DNA of 64,000 bases, from the NCBI GenBank assembly GCA_900315675.1, contig OMZY01000008.1, positions 62,001-126,000 on the forward strand, written 5' to 3'. The stretch is from an uncultured Eubacteriales bacterium (lineage in GTDB: Bacteria > Bacillota > Clostridia > Christensenellales > Aristaeellaceae). Positions 43,701-52,220 of the stretch are shown piece by piece. Numbering within the stretch: position 1 is the stretch's first letter; the number at the start of each line of letters is the position of its first letter. Made by a program: the position numbers and the translations under genes. The notes under the pieces are model-generated. The model ran no database searches, was not told the DNA's origin, and was given only the letters and a program-made list of their open reading frames with translations.

Positions 43701-43792
43701 GGGAACGAAAGGGACAGTCCCTATCGTTCCCTTTTTCCTCAAAGTCAACTGAATGGTCGAAAGGAACGATAGGGACTGTCCCTTTCGTTCCC
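43701..43792. repeat. REP-like palindrome pair
   Basis: GGGAACGAAAGGGACAGTCC... (43701-43735) and its inverted copy ...GGGACTGTCCCTTTCGTTCC (43760-43792) form a stem of about 30 bp. It may also end transcription of the FecR gene. Just left of it are hairpins ATTGCC-taa-GGCAAT and GTTGAC-ttc-GTCAAC. Confidence 0.8.
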
Positions 43793-43857
43793 ATTCACAC
43801 ATGGCGCTTTGGAACGTTGGCTTTTATCCGCTGACTTTTATCAATATGATCCTAATG

Positions 43858-46800
43858 TTATTTGGTGCTTTCAGGATGGTAACCGTCCGGCGGATCGTCG
43901 GGATTGTAAGAACCATCTGTGTTAACCGGTTCCGGTGAGACAATTGTCAGGACATCGTTGGTTGCGGAGAACGTATAGTAACTGGCGGATCCTGTTTTCT
44001 CGGAGACAGAATAGGTGATCGGATATGAACCGGGATCCTTGCCTGAACCGGTTACGGTCAGGGTAAAGGTTCCGCCGTCGTTAAGGGTGCAGTGATATAC
44101 AGCATTTCCGACCACAGCTGTGTATTTTTCGATGGCAACGGAAGCCCCGGAATTTGAACCGTTGGTATAGGTTCCGGTAACACCGTTTTTGTCAAAGTCC
44201 TGATCGTTTCCATCATAATCCAACGTGCGGCCGCCGAGATTGAAACGGATCCCCGGACTGACGATGGTCAGGGTATCGTTCGTGTAGGATACGGAATAGT
44301 TGGAATCGCTGGGAAGGCCATGGTAATGGATGTAAACGGAGTGACTAATGGTGTAAGTGCCGGGATCGCCGTCCGGAGCGGGATCAGCTCCCACGGTGAG
44401 GTCTGCCGTTTCACCGTTGATCAGATGAAAGGAATAGGGTGAGCCAGGGTCAGAACTGCCGGCTGAGCATGTTGGGTAAGGTCTGACCCATTGATCGCCC
44501 TTGACATAAGTGCCGTAACCGAGATTGAAGGTGATCGGGATCGGGGCGGGTGTAACAGTCAGGGTGCCATTCACTGTATTGATGACATAGTTGCCAGCCT
44601 TTGTGCCTTCGTTCAGGGTATAGGTGAAGGTGTTGTCACTGCTGCCGATTTCTGTCTGGGAACCGGTGACGTTATAGGTCGCGCCTTCTCCGGATGCAAA
44701 ACCATCGCCGCCGATAGTGACATTGCCGTTTGTAAGCGGTGATCCGTCATATGTCTTGCTGTCTGAAGCGCTGGTGAGGGTGACGGTGCGCGGGTTCACG
44801 GTCAGGCTGCCCAGGTTCGCAGTAATATTGTAGTTTTTGGACTTGGCAGTACCCCAGTTGACGTCGGCGGCAGGAGTGACGGAGCCTGCATCGGTAATGG
44901 AGTTGTTCGACAGGGTAACGGTGGCGGTCTCTCCATCTACCAGACCGGAAATACCCACTTGTTCAGGATTGAGCGCAAGCGGAGCGCCGTCGTAGTCCTT
45001 GGTCATGGCCTCGGAGGCGATGTACAGGTCCTTCGGTGTGACGGTAATGGTGCCGAAGGTGGTGGTGACGTTATAGTTATTGGCATTGCCGATGATCTTA
45101 AAGTTGAAGGAAGCGGGGGACGAACCGACATCCGTCTGGGAGTTGGTGAATTCGATGTCGTAATCATCTTCACCGTAAGTCTCACCGGTCATGCCCCAGT
45201 CATCACAGATCAGGGGCGTGCCGTTATAGGGCCGGAAATCATCTGTGGTCCAGACATCAATATTCGCCTTGTTAATGGTGATGGTGCCGGGGTGCAGCTC
45301 AACCTTGTAATTGGCTGCCTTGTCGGCGTCAACGTTGAAAGTATAGGAGATGGCGTTTTCATAGGTGCCAGCGTCAACATAGCCGCTTTCTTCGGTGCCC
45401 AGGGCGATGGCGCTGACAATTTCCTGCATGGTGGACAGGTCGTCCGTGCACATGGGATAGGGTTCATCGTCATAGGTCTTGGATTGATTGGGCGAAGAGA
45501 TGGAGATGACAATCGGCGTGACGGTCAGGGAGCCGTCCTCTGTATAAATGGTATAGAGGGCGGTGACGTCGTTGCCGCCTTCGTCATAGATGCTGTAGGA
45601 GTCGATGGTGCAGGGGCTTTCGCCGGCGTTGAGCTGGGAGCCGGTGCAGGCAGCTGTCCAGGTCCAGTTGTCCGGGATGCCCTCGATGGCAATATCGTCG
45701 TCATCCGGAACCAGGAGCTCGCCGTCATATTCCTTGGTGTAGGAAGGAGCGTAGAGATAGATGACGGGGGCGTCCGTGGGACTGGGCGTGGGCGTCGGAG
45801 TTGCAGTAGGCGTAGGCGTCGGCGTAGGTGTAGGTGTGGGTGTCGGCGTGGGAGTAGCCGTCGGCGTCGGCGTCGGAGTTTCCTCCGCTTCCGTCACCGT
45901 AAGGGTGCCAGGTTGGCTGGTCACGGTGTAGTTATCCGGATTGCCGGAAACCCACTCAACGGTGAAGGAGTTCTCCGCGGTGCCGGGATCCGTAAGGGTG
46001 CCGGTGACGGCGATGGTAACGGCGTCGCCTTCCTTCAGGCCTTCCACGGTGTAATCCGGGCAGGTGAGGGGCTCACCGTCATAGGTTTTCTCCGCGGAGC
46101 CGGTGGAGATGACCAGGCTGGCGGGCTGAACGGTGAGGGTGGTTCCCTTGATGGCAGTGGACGGGCAGGAGATATTCGCGGTTGTGCTTGTAATCTCCGC
46201 GGTCAGGGTATAGGAACCGGCGTCGGAGCCCATCCCGGAAAGGGTCATGGACACCACATCCCCGGTGAAGAGAACGAAGCGGTAGGACTTTTTCACGGTA
46301 TCCGGACGGGTCATGGGAACGGCGCTGGCCAGGAAGTTCCGGCCGGCCGCGGCAGAGGAAGCCGAGGCGGTAACGGTTTCATCGGCATGAGGGCCGTTGA
46401 TATAGGAAAGCACCGGAACGGGAATGATTTCGGAGCCGCTGAAGGTGACGGGGGAAGGACTGCAGTTGATGGAAACCTCCAGGGGTTTGACCGTCAGTTT
46501 ACCGGTCTTCAGCTTCACATTCTCAAAGGTATAAGTGGCATCCTGACCGGAAGCATCCACGATCTTATAGGCAGTGACCTTCGACTCGCTTTCGCCGGCT
46601 TCGGTCCGGGAACCGGTGACGGTTGCGCGGACAGTATAGCCCTTGGGCAGGCCGGTAATGATGGCTTCGCCGGCTTCCAGGGGCTCACCGTCATAGACCT
46701 TTTCCGCCGTCGGGGCGGCGATGGTCACGGAATCCTTCTTTTGGGTAACGGTCAGGGTACCCAGGTCTTCCTTCACGATATAGTTATTCTCATTGGCATT

Positions 46801-48534
46801 GCCCCATTTCAGTTCATAGGTGTTGTCGCTTTCGCCGATCTCCGTCTGGGAGCCGGTGGCGGTGACCTCAATGGACGGATCCAGCACAATGGGGATGAAG
46901 GCCGCTTCTTCGCTGCCCAGCACCCGGGTGTTGTAATTGGTGATCTGGGAATCGACGGTGATGCGGACGTTGGCGGAATCCTTCATAAGGTTATCCTTGT
47001 CGGAAGCGGCCACCTTCAGGCCGCCGACGGCAACCGTCTGCTCCAGGGCTTCGGGAAGAGCGGCAATGAGTTCCTTCAGGACTTCCGGATCCCAGCTGGC
47101 TTCCTCACAGGCGGCGGCCATCAGGTCCGGGTTTTCCGCGTAGAGGCGCAGGACCTCCGCGGGCAGGTCTTTTTCAGCCAGCTTCTCGATGACGAACTTC
47201 AGGGATTCACCCTTTTCTCCCTTCTGGAGGGAAACGGAAAGGCGCTGGCCGGCGGTGAGCTCCACGTCCTGCGGCTTGCCGGTGAAGGGGTTGGAGGTGT
47301 GGACATAGGTGACGCCGGAAACGGCGATCATCTGTTCGCTGCCCAGAGCGGTCTGGGTCACGAGAGAGGTATTCTTCCAGGCGGGATCCTCCGGTTTGTA
47401 GCCGGAGACGGTACGGATACCGGCATCCTCGCAGGTGAGGGGTTCGCCGTCATACTCCTTCTCGGCAGAGCCGGTCCAGACGGTGATCGGGGCCTTGTCC
47501 ACGACCAGGGCGCCCGGGACGGTGGAGATATTGGTGAAGTGGGAAGTGACATCCTCCCCGACGGAATTGGAAATGCTGTAGGAAGAGACCACGTTATCCG
47601 CATGTCCCGCGTCGGTTACGGAACCGGAGCAGGTGACGGCAATGCTGAAATTGGCCGGGAGGCCGGAGACCAGCGCAGCATTGGAACGGGTCAGGGGATG
47701 ACCGTCATACAGTTTGCTGGCGGACTGGGCCACGATGGTGACAGGACTGTTGATGAGCCAGTCCCCATCCGCGGGGAAGGGTTCTTCCTCGGTATCATCC
47801 GTGAGGGTGCCTTCCAGCAGGGGCGCACCGTTCTCGCTGCCGTTGGTGACGCGTTCAATCAGGACCGGATCCGCGGCGACGGTTTCCGCCACGAAGCCGG
47901 CGATGTCCTCGGAGGTCATGGGAGAGAGGACTGGGCTAGCGCCCGTGGGGTTGCCCTGAAGCTGGGGAGCAACGATCTTCTTGCCGGCGGGAATCGGAAG
48001 CTGGCGCTTGGCGCCTTCGGAATCCGTATAGGTCACCTGGGCGGTGCCTTCCAGCACGCCGAGGGTGGTGGCCGCAGGATTTTCGTCGTCGCCGGCGTTT
48101 GACCGCAGGAAGACAAGGGTGCCGCGGATACCGACGGTGAGGTTGGAGGTCTGGATATCCAGGGCTGCGTTCTCATCCAGCTTTTCCTGCACGTCCAGGA
48201 AAAGGGCGCCCTCCCTGAGGTTGAGGCGCATATGATCGGCTTCCTGGATGAACTCCACGTCTGTATCGGCATCCAGGGTCACGATCTTGCTGTCGTCCAG
48301 GCCGACGGAAGCTTTTCCGTCCTTCCCGGTGCGCATGGACTCGCCGCTGGCAAAACGCACGTTGTCCAGCAGGAAACGCGGCTCCCCGGCGATGTCGAAG
48401 ATGTCCACGGTGCCTTCATGACGCAGCAGGCGCATGGTGGTGGCATCGTAGGAGTCCTTGCTTTCCGCGGCGCCGAAGGCGGCCAGGGAAAGGGCGAGGA
48501 GAACCAGGAGAATGAGGGTGGATAATTTACGCAT
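43858..48534 (-). CDS. Giant secreted FecR-domain protein with MBG-type repeats
   Basis: A 1558-residue exported protein. MRKLSTLILLVLLALSLAAF is a signal peptide; GGGAGG precedes the start. Residues about 45-165 form a FecR domain (RFASGESMRTGKDGKASVGL, LREGALFLDVQE, LTVGIRGTLVFL). Then come about nine MBG-like domains of 80-110 residues, each opened by K-YDG-PL (KLYDGHPL, KEYDGEPL, KVYDGEPL, KTYDGEPL, KDYDGAPL) and closed by GTLTV. A TPTPT-rich linker of about 40 residues splits the array near residue 900. No sorting signal or terminal helix is visible. The CHASE2 phosphatase gene lies downstream on the same strand; a sensor-ligand relation is inferred. Confidence 0.85.
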   Translation of the reverse strand: MRKLSTLILLVLLALSLAAFGAAESKDSYDATTMRLLRHEGTVDIFDIAGEPRFLLDNVRFASGESMRTGKDGKASVGLDDSKIVTLDADTDVEFIQEADHMRLNLREGALFLDVQEKLDENAALDIQTSNLTVGIRGTLVFLRSNAGDDENPAATTLGVLEGTAQVTYTDSEGAKRQLPIPAGKKIVAPQLQGNPTGASPVLSPMTSEDIAGFVAETVAADPVLIERVTNGSENGAPLLEGTLTDDTEEEPFPADGDWLINSPVTIVAQSASKLYDGHPLTRSNAALVSGLPANFSIAVTCSGSVTDAGHADNVVSSYSISNSVGEDVTSHFTNISTVPGALVVDKAPITVWTGSAEKEYDGEPLTCEDAGIRTVSGYKPEDPAWKNTSLVTQTALGSEQMIAVSGVTYVHTSNPFTGKPQDVELTAGQRLSVSLQKGEKGESLKFVIEKLAEKDLPAEVLRLYAENPDLMAAACEEASWDPEVLKELIAALPEALEQTVAVGGLKVAASDKDNLMKDSANVRITVDSQITNYNTRVLGSEEAAFIPIVLDPSIEVTATGSQTEIGESDNTYELKWGNANENNYIVKEDLGTLTVTQKKDSVTIAAPTAEKVYDGEPLEAGEAIITGLPKGYTVRATVTGSRTEAGESESKVTAYKIVDASGQDATYTFENVKLKTGKLTVKPLEVSINCSPSPVTFSGSEIIPVPVLSYINGPHADETVTASASSAAAGRNFLASAVPMTRPDTVKKSYRFVLFTGDVVSMTLSGMGSDAGSYTLTAEITSTTANISCPSTAIKGTTLTVQPASLVISTGSAEKTYDGEPLTCPDYTVEGLKEGDAVTIAVTGTLTDPGTAENSFTVEWVSGNPDNYTVTSQPGTLTVTEAEETPTPTPTATPTPTPTPTPTPTPTPTATPTPTPSPTDAPVIYLYAPSYTKEYDGELLVPDDDDIAIEGIPDNWTWTAACTGSQLNAGESPCTIDSYSIYDEGGNDVTALYTIYTEDGSLTVTPIVISISSPNQSKTYDDEPYPMCTDDLSTMQEIVSAIALGTEESGYVDAGTYENAISYTFNVDADKAANYKVELHPGTITINKANIDVWTTDDFRPYNGTPLICDDWGMTGETYGEDDYDIEFTNSQTDVGSSPASFNFKIIGNANNYNVTTTFGTITVTPKDLYIASEAMTKDYDGAPLALNPEQVGISGLVDGETATVTLSNNSITDAGSVTPAADVNWGTAKSKNYNITANLGSLTVNPRTVTLTSASDSKTYDGSPLTNGNVTIGGDGFASGEGATYNVTGSQTEIGSSDNTFTYTLNEGTKAGNYVINTVNGTLTVTPAPIPITFNLGYGTYVKGDQWVRPYPTCSAGSSDPGSPYSFHLINGETADLTVGADPAPDGDPGTYTISHSVYIHYHGLPSDSNYSVSYTNDTLTIVSPGIRFNLGGRTLDYDGNDQDFDKNGVTGTYTNGSNSGASVAIEKYTAVVGNAVYHCTLNDGGTFTLTVTGSGKDPGSYPITYSVSEKTGSASYYTFSATNDVLTIVSPEPVNTDGSYNPDDPPDGYHPESTK

Positions 48535-48584
48535 CGTGTAAACCTCCCAGAAAGGATGAAACAATTCAGAATTATGAAATCAGA

Positions 48585-48800
48585 ATGATAACGTTGAAGC
48601 TATCGTGTTCCGAAATACGTTCGAGGAAGGTCCGGTATAAAGGAGATTCTTCGACTTCGCTCAGAATGACAATGTGCAGGCATTGCTGTTCCGAAGTACA
48701 GGACGGAAACGCGAACACTGAGGGGTTCCGGAATACAGGGACGACGACATTGCACATTGATGTTCCGGGTCACAGAATGACAATGTGAAGAAAATCCGGG
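48585..48800. repeat. Dispersed intergenic repeats
   Basis: Contains GGAGATTCTTCGAC..CTCAGAATGACAATGTG and CACAGAATGACAATGTGAAG, members of the TCATTCTGAGC family. The remainder of 48801-49107 shows no gene. Confidence 0.6.
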
Positions 48801-49107
48801 TTCCATTGATTGATACGACTGACAGGGGGCACCTGGCTTGCGTATCAACAGGCAGATATGATCTGAACAGGGAAGTGCAATGGCTTTTGCTCCGGAAGGC
48901 GGGATTCCGGCCGATCCGGGCAAAAAGAGACAAATACCTATAACTGGTCAGACAATTATATCATATTAATATAGGGAAACGCCATATGATACGGAGAGAA
49001 AACAGCGAAAAATGCAAGCGATGAAAACGATTGCTGGTCTGGAGGTCAAAAATGGAAAAAATGTAAAAAATCTCTACTGATATAAAGCCGGAAAAGCTTG
49101 AAAAGTA

Positions 49108-49136
49108 TTGAAAAAGCGTGATGGATACATTATAAT
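49108..49136 (+). promoter_or_regulatory. Promoter of the STAS-MATE-SpoIIE operon
   Basis: TTGAAA (49108-49113), 17-bp spacer, TATAAT (49131-49136). It implies a leader of about 115 nt before the first gene at 49259, whose site is AAAAGGAG. Confidence 0.75.
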
Positions 49137-49258
49137 AGACAAGATTGAGCGTGTAACAATACGGGCGAAGTCCTCCCGGAGGACAGGGCCGGACTGTTGC
49201 ACAGACAGATCCGCGGAACGCCGGAGACGCGGCGTGCGGAAAAAGGAGAACGGAGCAC

Positions 49259-49558
49259 ATGACAATTACCAAGAACCTGGACGGAACCAAACTGACCCTT
49301 GCCCTGGAAGGCAGACTGGACACCACCACCTCCCCCCAGCTGGAAACCGAAATGCATCCCGACATTGACAACTCCACCGAAGTGATCTTCGACCTGGAGA
49401 AGCTTGCCTACATCTCTTCCGCCGGACTGCGCGTGTTGCTGTCCGCCCAGAAGATCATGAACAAGCAGGGATCAATGACCATCAAGAATGTATGCCCGGA
49501 GATCATGGACATTTTCGACGTGACCGGGTTTGTGGATATCCTGAACATTGAAAACTAA
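49259..49558 (+). CDS. STAS-domain anti-sigma factor antagonist (RsbV/SpoIIAA type)
   Basis: A 99-residue STAS protein. The phosphorylation site is most likely Ser54 in YISSAGLRVLL, aligned with the SpoIIAA serine. KLTLALEGRLDTTTSPQLE is the usual N-terminal strand-helix. When unphosphorylated such proteins bind RsbW-like kinases and release their client. It heads an operon with two proteins carrying RsbW-like domains and one SpoIIE phosphatase domain, so all parts of a partner switch are here except an evident sigma factor. Confidence 0.93.
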   Translation: MTITKNLDGTKLTLALEGRLDTTTSPQLETEMHPDIDNSTEVIFDLEKLAYISSAGLRVLLSAQKIMNKQGSMTIKNVCPEIMDIFDVTGFVDILNIEN

Positions 49559-49573
49559 GGGAAGTATTACGGC

Positions 49574-50416
49574 ATGGAATATCGGCCACTGACAATGGAG
49601 GACCGTGACCGGGTTGATAAATGCAGGAACAACCAGCTGAATCCGTTTACTGCCCTGACTTTTACCTCACTGTTCACATGGAGAAAGGAATACGGGCTTG
49701 AGATCACGGGGGATCCGGATTATTTTGTGATCCGGAGCCGCCATGACGAAGCTTATTTCTGCCCCTGCGGAGATGCGGAGAAATGCCGGGCGTTCCTGAA
49801 GGACGAAGTGAAAAGCGGCGAGCGCGTGGTTTATCTGACCCGGGAACAGGCAGAGGCACTCGGAGACGGATGGGACATCCGCCTGCGGGACGACCTGAGC
49901 GAATACATCTGCGCGTCGCCAGCGCTGGCCCTGCGGGAAGGCTTTCACATGAGCCACAGCTTCAAGGACAAATGCCGGCAGTACAAAAAGCGGCATCCCT
50001 ATCAGGTGCGGCCGCTGACAAAGGACGACCTGCCGATGATGATCCGCATGGCCCGGGCATGGGAAGAGGCGGATCCGGAAGGGGCGGGCGACCTGCAGGC
50101 CCTGGAAGAGGAAATCCGCTTCTACAGCGAGATGACGCTGTGCGGCGTGATGATCACCACGGAGGACGGCGGGCACGCCTTCATCATGGGATACGAGAAC
50201 ACCCCGGAGATGTTCACGATGACCATGGTGAAGCACGACCTGGACCTGCCCCTGCTGATGACCCCGGTCTGCGTGCACGAGCTGGCAAATATGCTGGCGG
50301 ATCAGTATCCCTACATTGACCTGGAAGAAGATCTGGGCCTGGAAGGGCTTCGCAGGGCGAAGCAGCTTTACAGCCCGGTCCGGCAACTGGAAGTATATGA
50401 GGCGGTCAGAAGATGA
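49574..50416 (+). CDS. DUF2156 family protein
   Basis: A 280-residue protein resembling the C-terminal domain of phosphatidylglycerol lysyltransferases, built of two GNAT-like folds (FTALTFTSLFTWRKEYG, then HSFKDKCRQYKKRHPYQV and GGHAFIMGYENTPEMF, NLADQYPYIDLEEDLGL-like end). No membrane part is present. Substrate unknown; an aminoacyl or acyl transfer is a family-level guess. It lies 15 bp behind the STAS gene and overlaps the MATE fusion by 4 bp (ATGA), so it is translated with them. Confidence 0.8.
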   Translation: MEYRPLTMEDRDRVDKCRNNQLNPFTALTFTSLFTWRKEYGLEITGDPDYFVIRSRHDEAYFCPCGDAEKCRAFLKDEVKSGERVVYLTREQAEALGDGWDIRLRDDLSEYICASPALALREGFHMSHSFKDKCRQYKKRHPYQVRPLTKDDLPMMIRMARAWEEADPEGAGDLQALEEEIRFYSEMTLCGVMITTEDGGHAFIMGYENTPEMFTMTMVKHDLDLPLLMTPVCVHELANMLADQYPYIDLEEDLGLEGLRRAKQLYSPVRQLEVYEAVRR

Positions 50417-52182
50417 ATCGGAAACATTATATTTGCCGTAAGATGTTTTTGCGGATCCTCTGGCCGAGCCTGATCAGCAGCGTGGCGCTGGCGATCGCCG
50501 ACGTGGCGGACGCGCTGGTCATCGGCAACCGGATGGGCGAAAGCGGCCTGGCTGCCATCGGCATCGTGACGCCGCTGTACATGATCCTGAATCTGATGGG
50601 ATACGGATTTTCCATCGGGGGCTGCGTGACCTACAGCCGCCTGGCCGCGGAAGGCCGGGAAGAGGAAGCGCTGAGCCATTTCAGGACCATCGGGACGATA
50701 TTGGTTGCCCTGGGCGTTCTATTAGCGGGGGCAGGAGCGCTGCTGATGAAGCCGCTGCTGACGCTGCTGGGCGCCGGGAACGGCGGACCGGAACTGTACA
50801 CCCTGTGCGAGGAATACGCCGTACCGCTTGTGATTGCTGTGCCGGTATTCTTCCTCAACTTCCTGCTGTATGACTTTGTACGGTGCGACAATGACGCGCC
50901 GCGGGCTACCCTGGGATTCTCCGTGGGGTGCATTATGGACCTGGCGCTGAACATCCTGTTCGTGCTGGTGCTGGGCCTGGGCGTGAAGGGATCCATCTGG
51001 GCGACGGTGATTGCCCAGACCGTGAGCGTAATTATTCTGGGAACACACCTGATCAACGGACGCGGACTGATGAGCATCCCTCGGGTGATGAAGGCAAAGC
51101 TCCGGCTCGACAAAAGCGTATGGAGCAGCCTGAGGATCGGCTTCAGCAGTTCCATACGGTATGTGTTCCAGTTTCTGTTCCTGCTCCTCGGCAACCGGAT
51201 GCTGCTGCGGGCGGGCGAGCTGGGACTGATCAAGGGCGACCTGTACGTGGCGGTGTTCGACGTGGTGATGAACATCAGCTACATCTTCCTGGGCATCTAC
51301 CAGGCCTTTGCCGACACAATGCAGCCGCTGGCCTCCACCTTCGCGGCGGAGCACGGGAAGGACGACCTGAAATACCTGGCGCGGCTGGCCATGGCCACGG
51401 GCCTGATGGTCGGTATCCCGGCGGTGATCGTAGCGGCGCTGCTGGCCGGACCGCTGAGCAGCTTCTTCGGCCTGAGCGACGGGGAAAGCCTGAAGGTGGC
51501 CATTCCGGCCATCCGGCTGTACTGCGTGAGCACGCCCCTGGGCGGACTGCTGGTGATCCTGACCGGATTTTTCCAGAGCTGCGGACGGGAAAAGCTGGCG
51601 GGCATGATTACGATCATGCGCAAGGCGATCTTCCTGCTGCCGGCGACGGTGCTGCTGGGCATGTGGCTGCCGCAGGACTTCTGGTGGCTGTTCCTGATTG
51701 CTGAAAGCCTGACCATGGTGATGATGCTGACGGCGGTCCGCGGACGGCTGATGCAGGAAGACCGGAACGAAAACGTGACGGTGTTCACCGCCACGATGGA
51801 TAACCAGAACCACGAGCTGCCGAAGGTGCTGGACGACGTGGTGGCATTCTGCGAAAAGCAGGAGATCCCCATGAAGCAGGCGATTCTGATTCAGCTGGCG
51901 GTGGAAGAGCTGAGCGTGGTCACGATGGATCAGGCCTTCAGCGGAAAGCCGGACGAATACATCCAGCTGACGCTGGCGAAGGAAGAAAACGACGACTACG
52001 TGCTGCATATCCGCAACAGCGCGCCGTATTTCAATCCCCTGGACCTGCGGATGGGTAAGATCCAGCGGGACGAAACGGAGGACCTGATGGACTCCGTGGG
52101 CGTGATGATGGTAAGGCAGAAGGTCAAGGCCCTGCACTACCGGAACTATGAAGGATTCAACATGATGACGGTGGTCATCTGA
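50413..52182 (+). CDS. MATE-family transporter fused to a degenerate RsbW-like ATPase domain
   Basis: A 589-residue fusion. Residues 1-450 have the twelve-helix MATE pattern with internal duplication (LWPSLISSVALAIADVADAL, LIGFSSSIRYVFQFLFLLL-like second half). Residues about 455-589 are a GHKL domain like RsbW (TATMDNQNHELPKVLDDVVA, AILIQLAVEELSVV). Key residues are lost: the N-box Asn is Val (AVEELSVV against AVEEIFVN), the G1 DxG is NSA (HIRNSAPYFNPL), and the G2 GLG is SVG. So the domain may bind a STAS partner without phosphorylating it. The start overlaps DUF2156. Fusion of a drug/Na-type antiporter to a partner-switch domain suggests transport gated by STAS binding; this is inference. 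Confidence 0.85.
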   Translation: MNRKHYICRKMFLRILWPSLISSVALAIADVADALVIGNRMGESGLAAIGIVTPLYMILNLMGYGFSIGGCVTYSRLAAEGREEEALSHFRTIGTILVALGVLLAGAGALLMKPLLTLLGAGNGGPELYTLCEEYAVPLVIAVPVFFLNFLLYDFVRCDNDAPRATLGFSVGCIMDLALNILFVLVLGLGVKGSIWATVIAQTVSVIILGTHLINGRGLMSIPRVMKAKLRLDKSVWSSLRIGFSSSIRYVFQFLFLLLGNRMLLRAGELGLIKGDLYVAVFDVVMNISYIFLGIYQAFADTMQPLASTFAAEHGKDDLKYLARLAMATGLMVGIPAVIVAALLAGPLSSFFGLSDGESLKVAIPAIRLYCVSTPLGGLLVILTGFFQSCGREKLAGMITIMRKAIFLLPATVLLGMWLPQDFWWLFLIAESLTMVMMLTAVRGRLMQEDRNENVTVFTATMDNQNHELPKVLDDVVAFCEKQEIPMKQAILIQLAVEELSVVTMDQAFSGKPDEYIQLTLAKEENDDYVLHIRNSAPYFNPLDLRMGKIQRDETEDLMDSVGVMMVRQKVKALHYRNYEGFNMMTVVI

Positions 52183-52220
52183 CTGATTTCTCACCCTGAA
52201 GAAAAGAGGATGCTCGCGCA

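Noticed and set aside
44959-48102. 1047-codon open frame antisense to the FecR/MBG gene
   Set aside because: It is a by-product of the repetitive, GC-biased coding strand; Gly/Asp/Val-rich with RRRR runs and no start signal.
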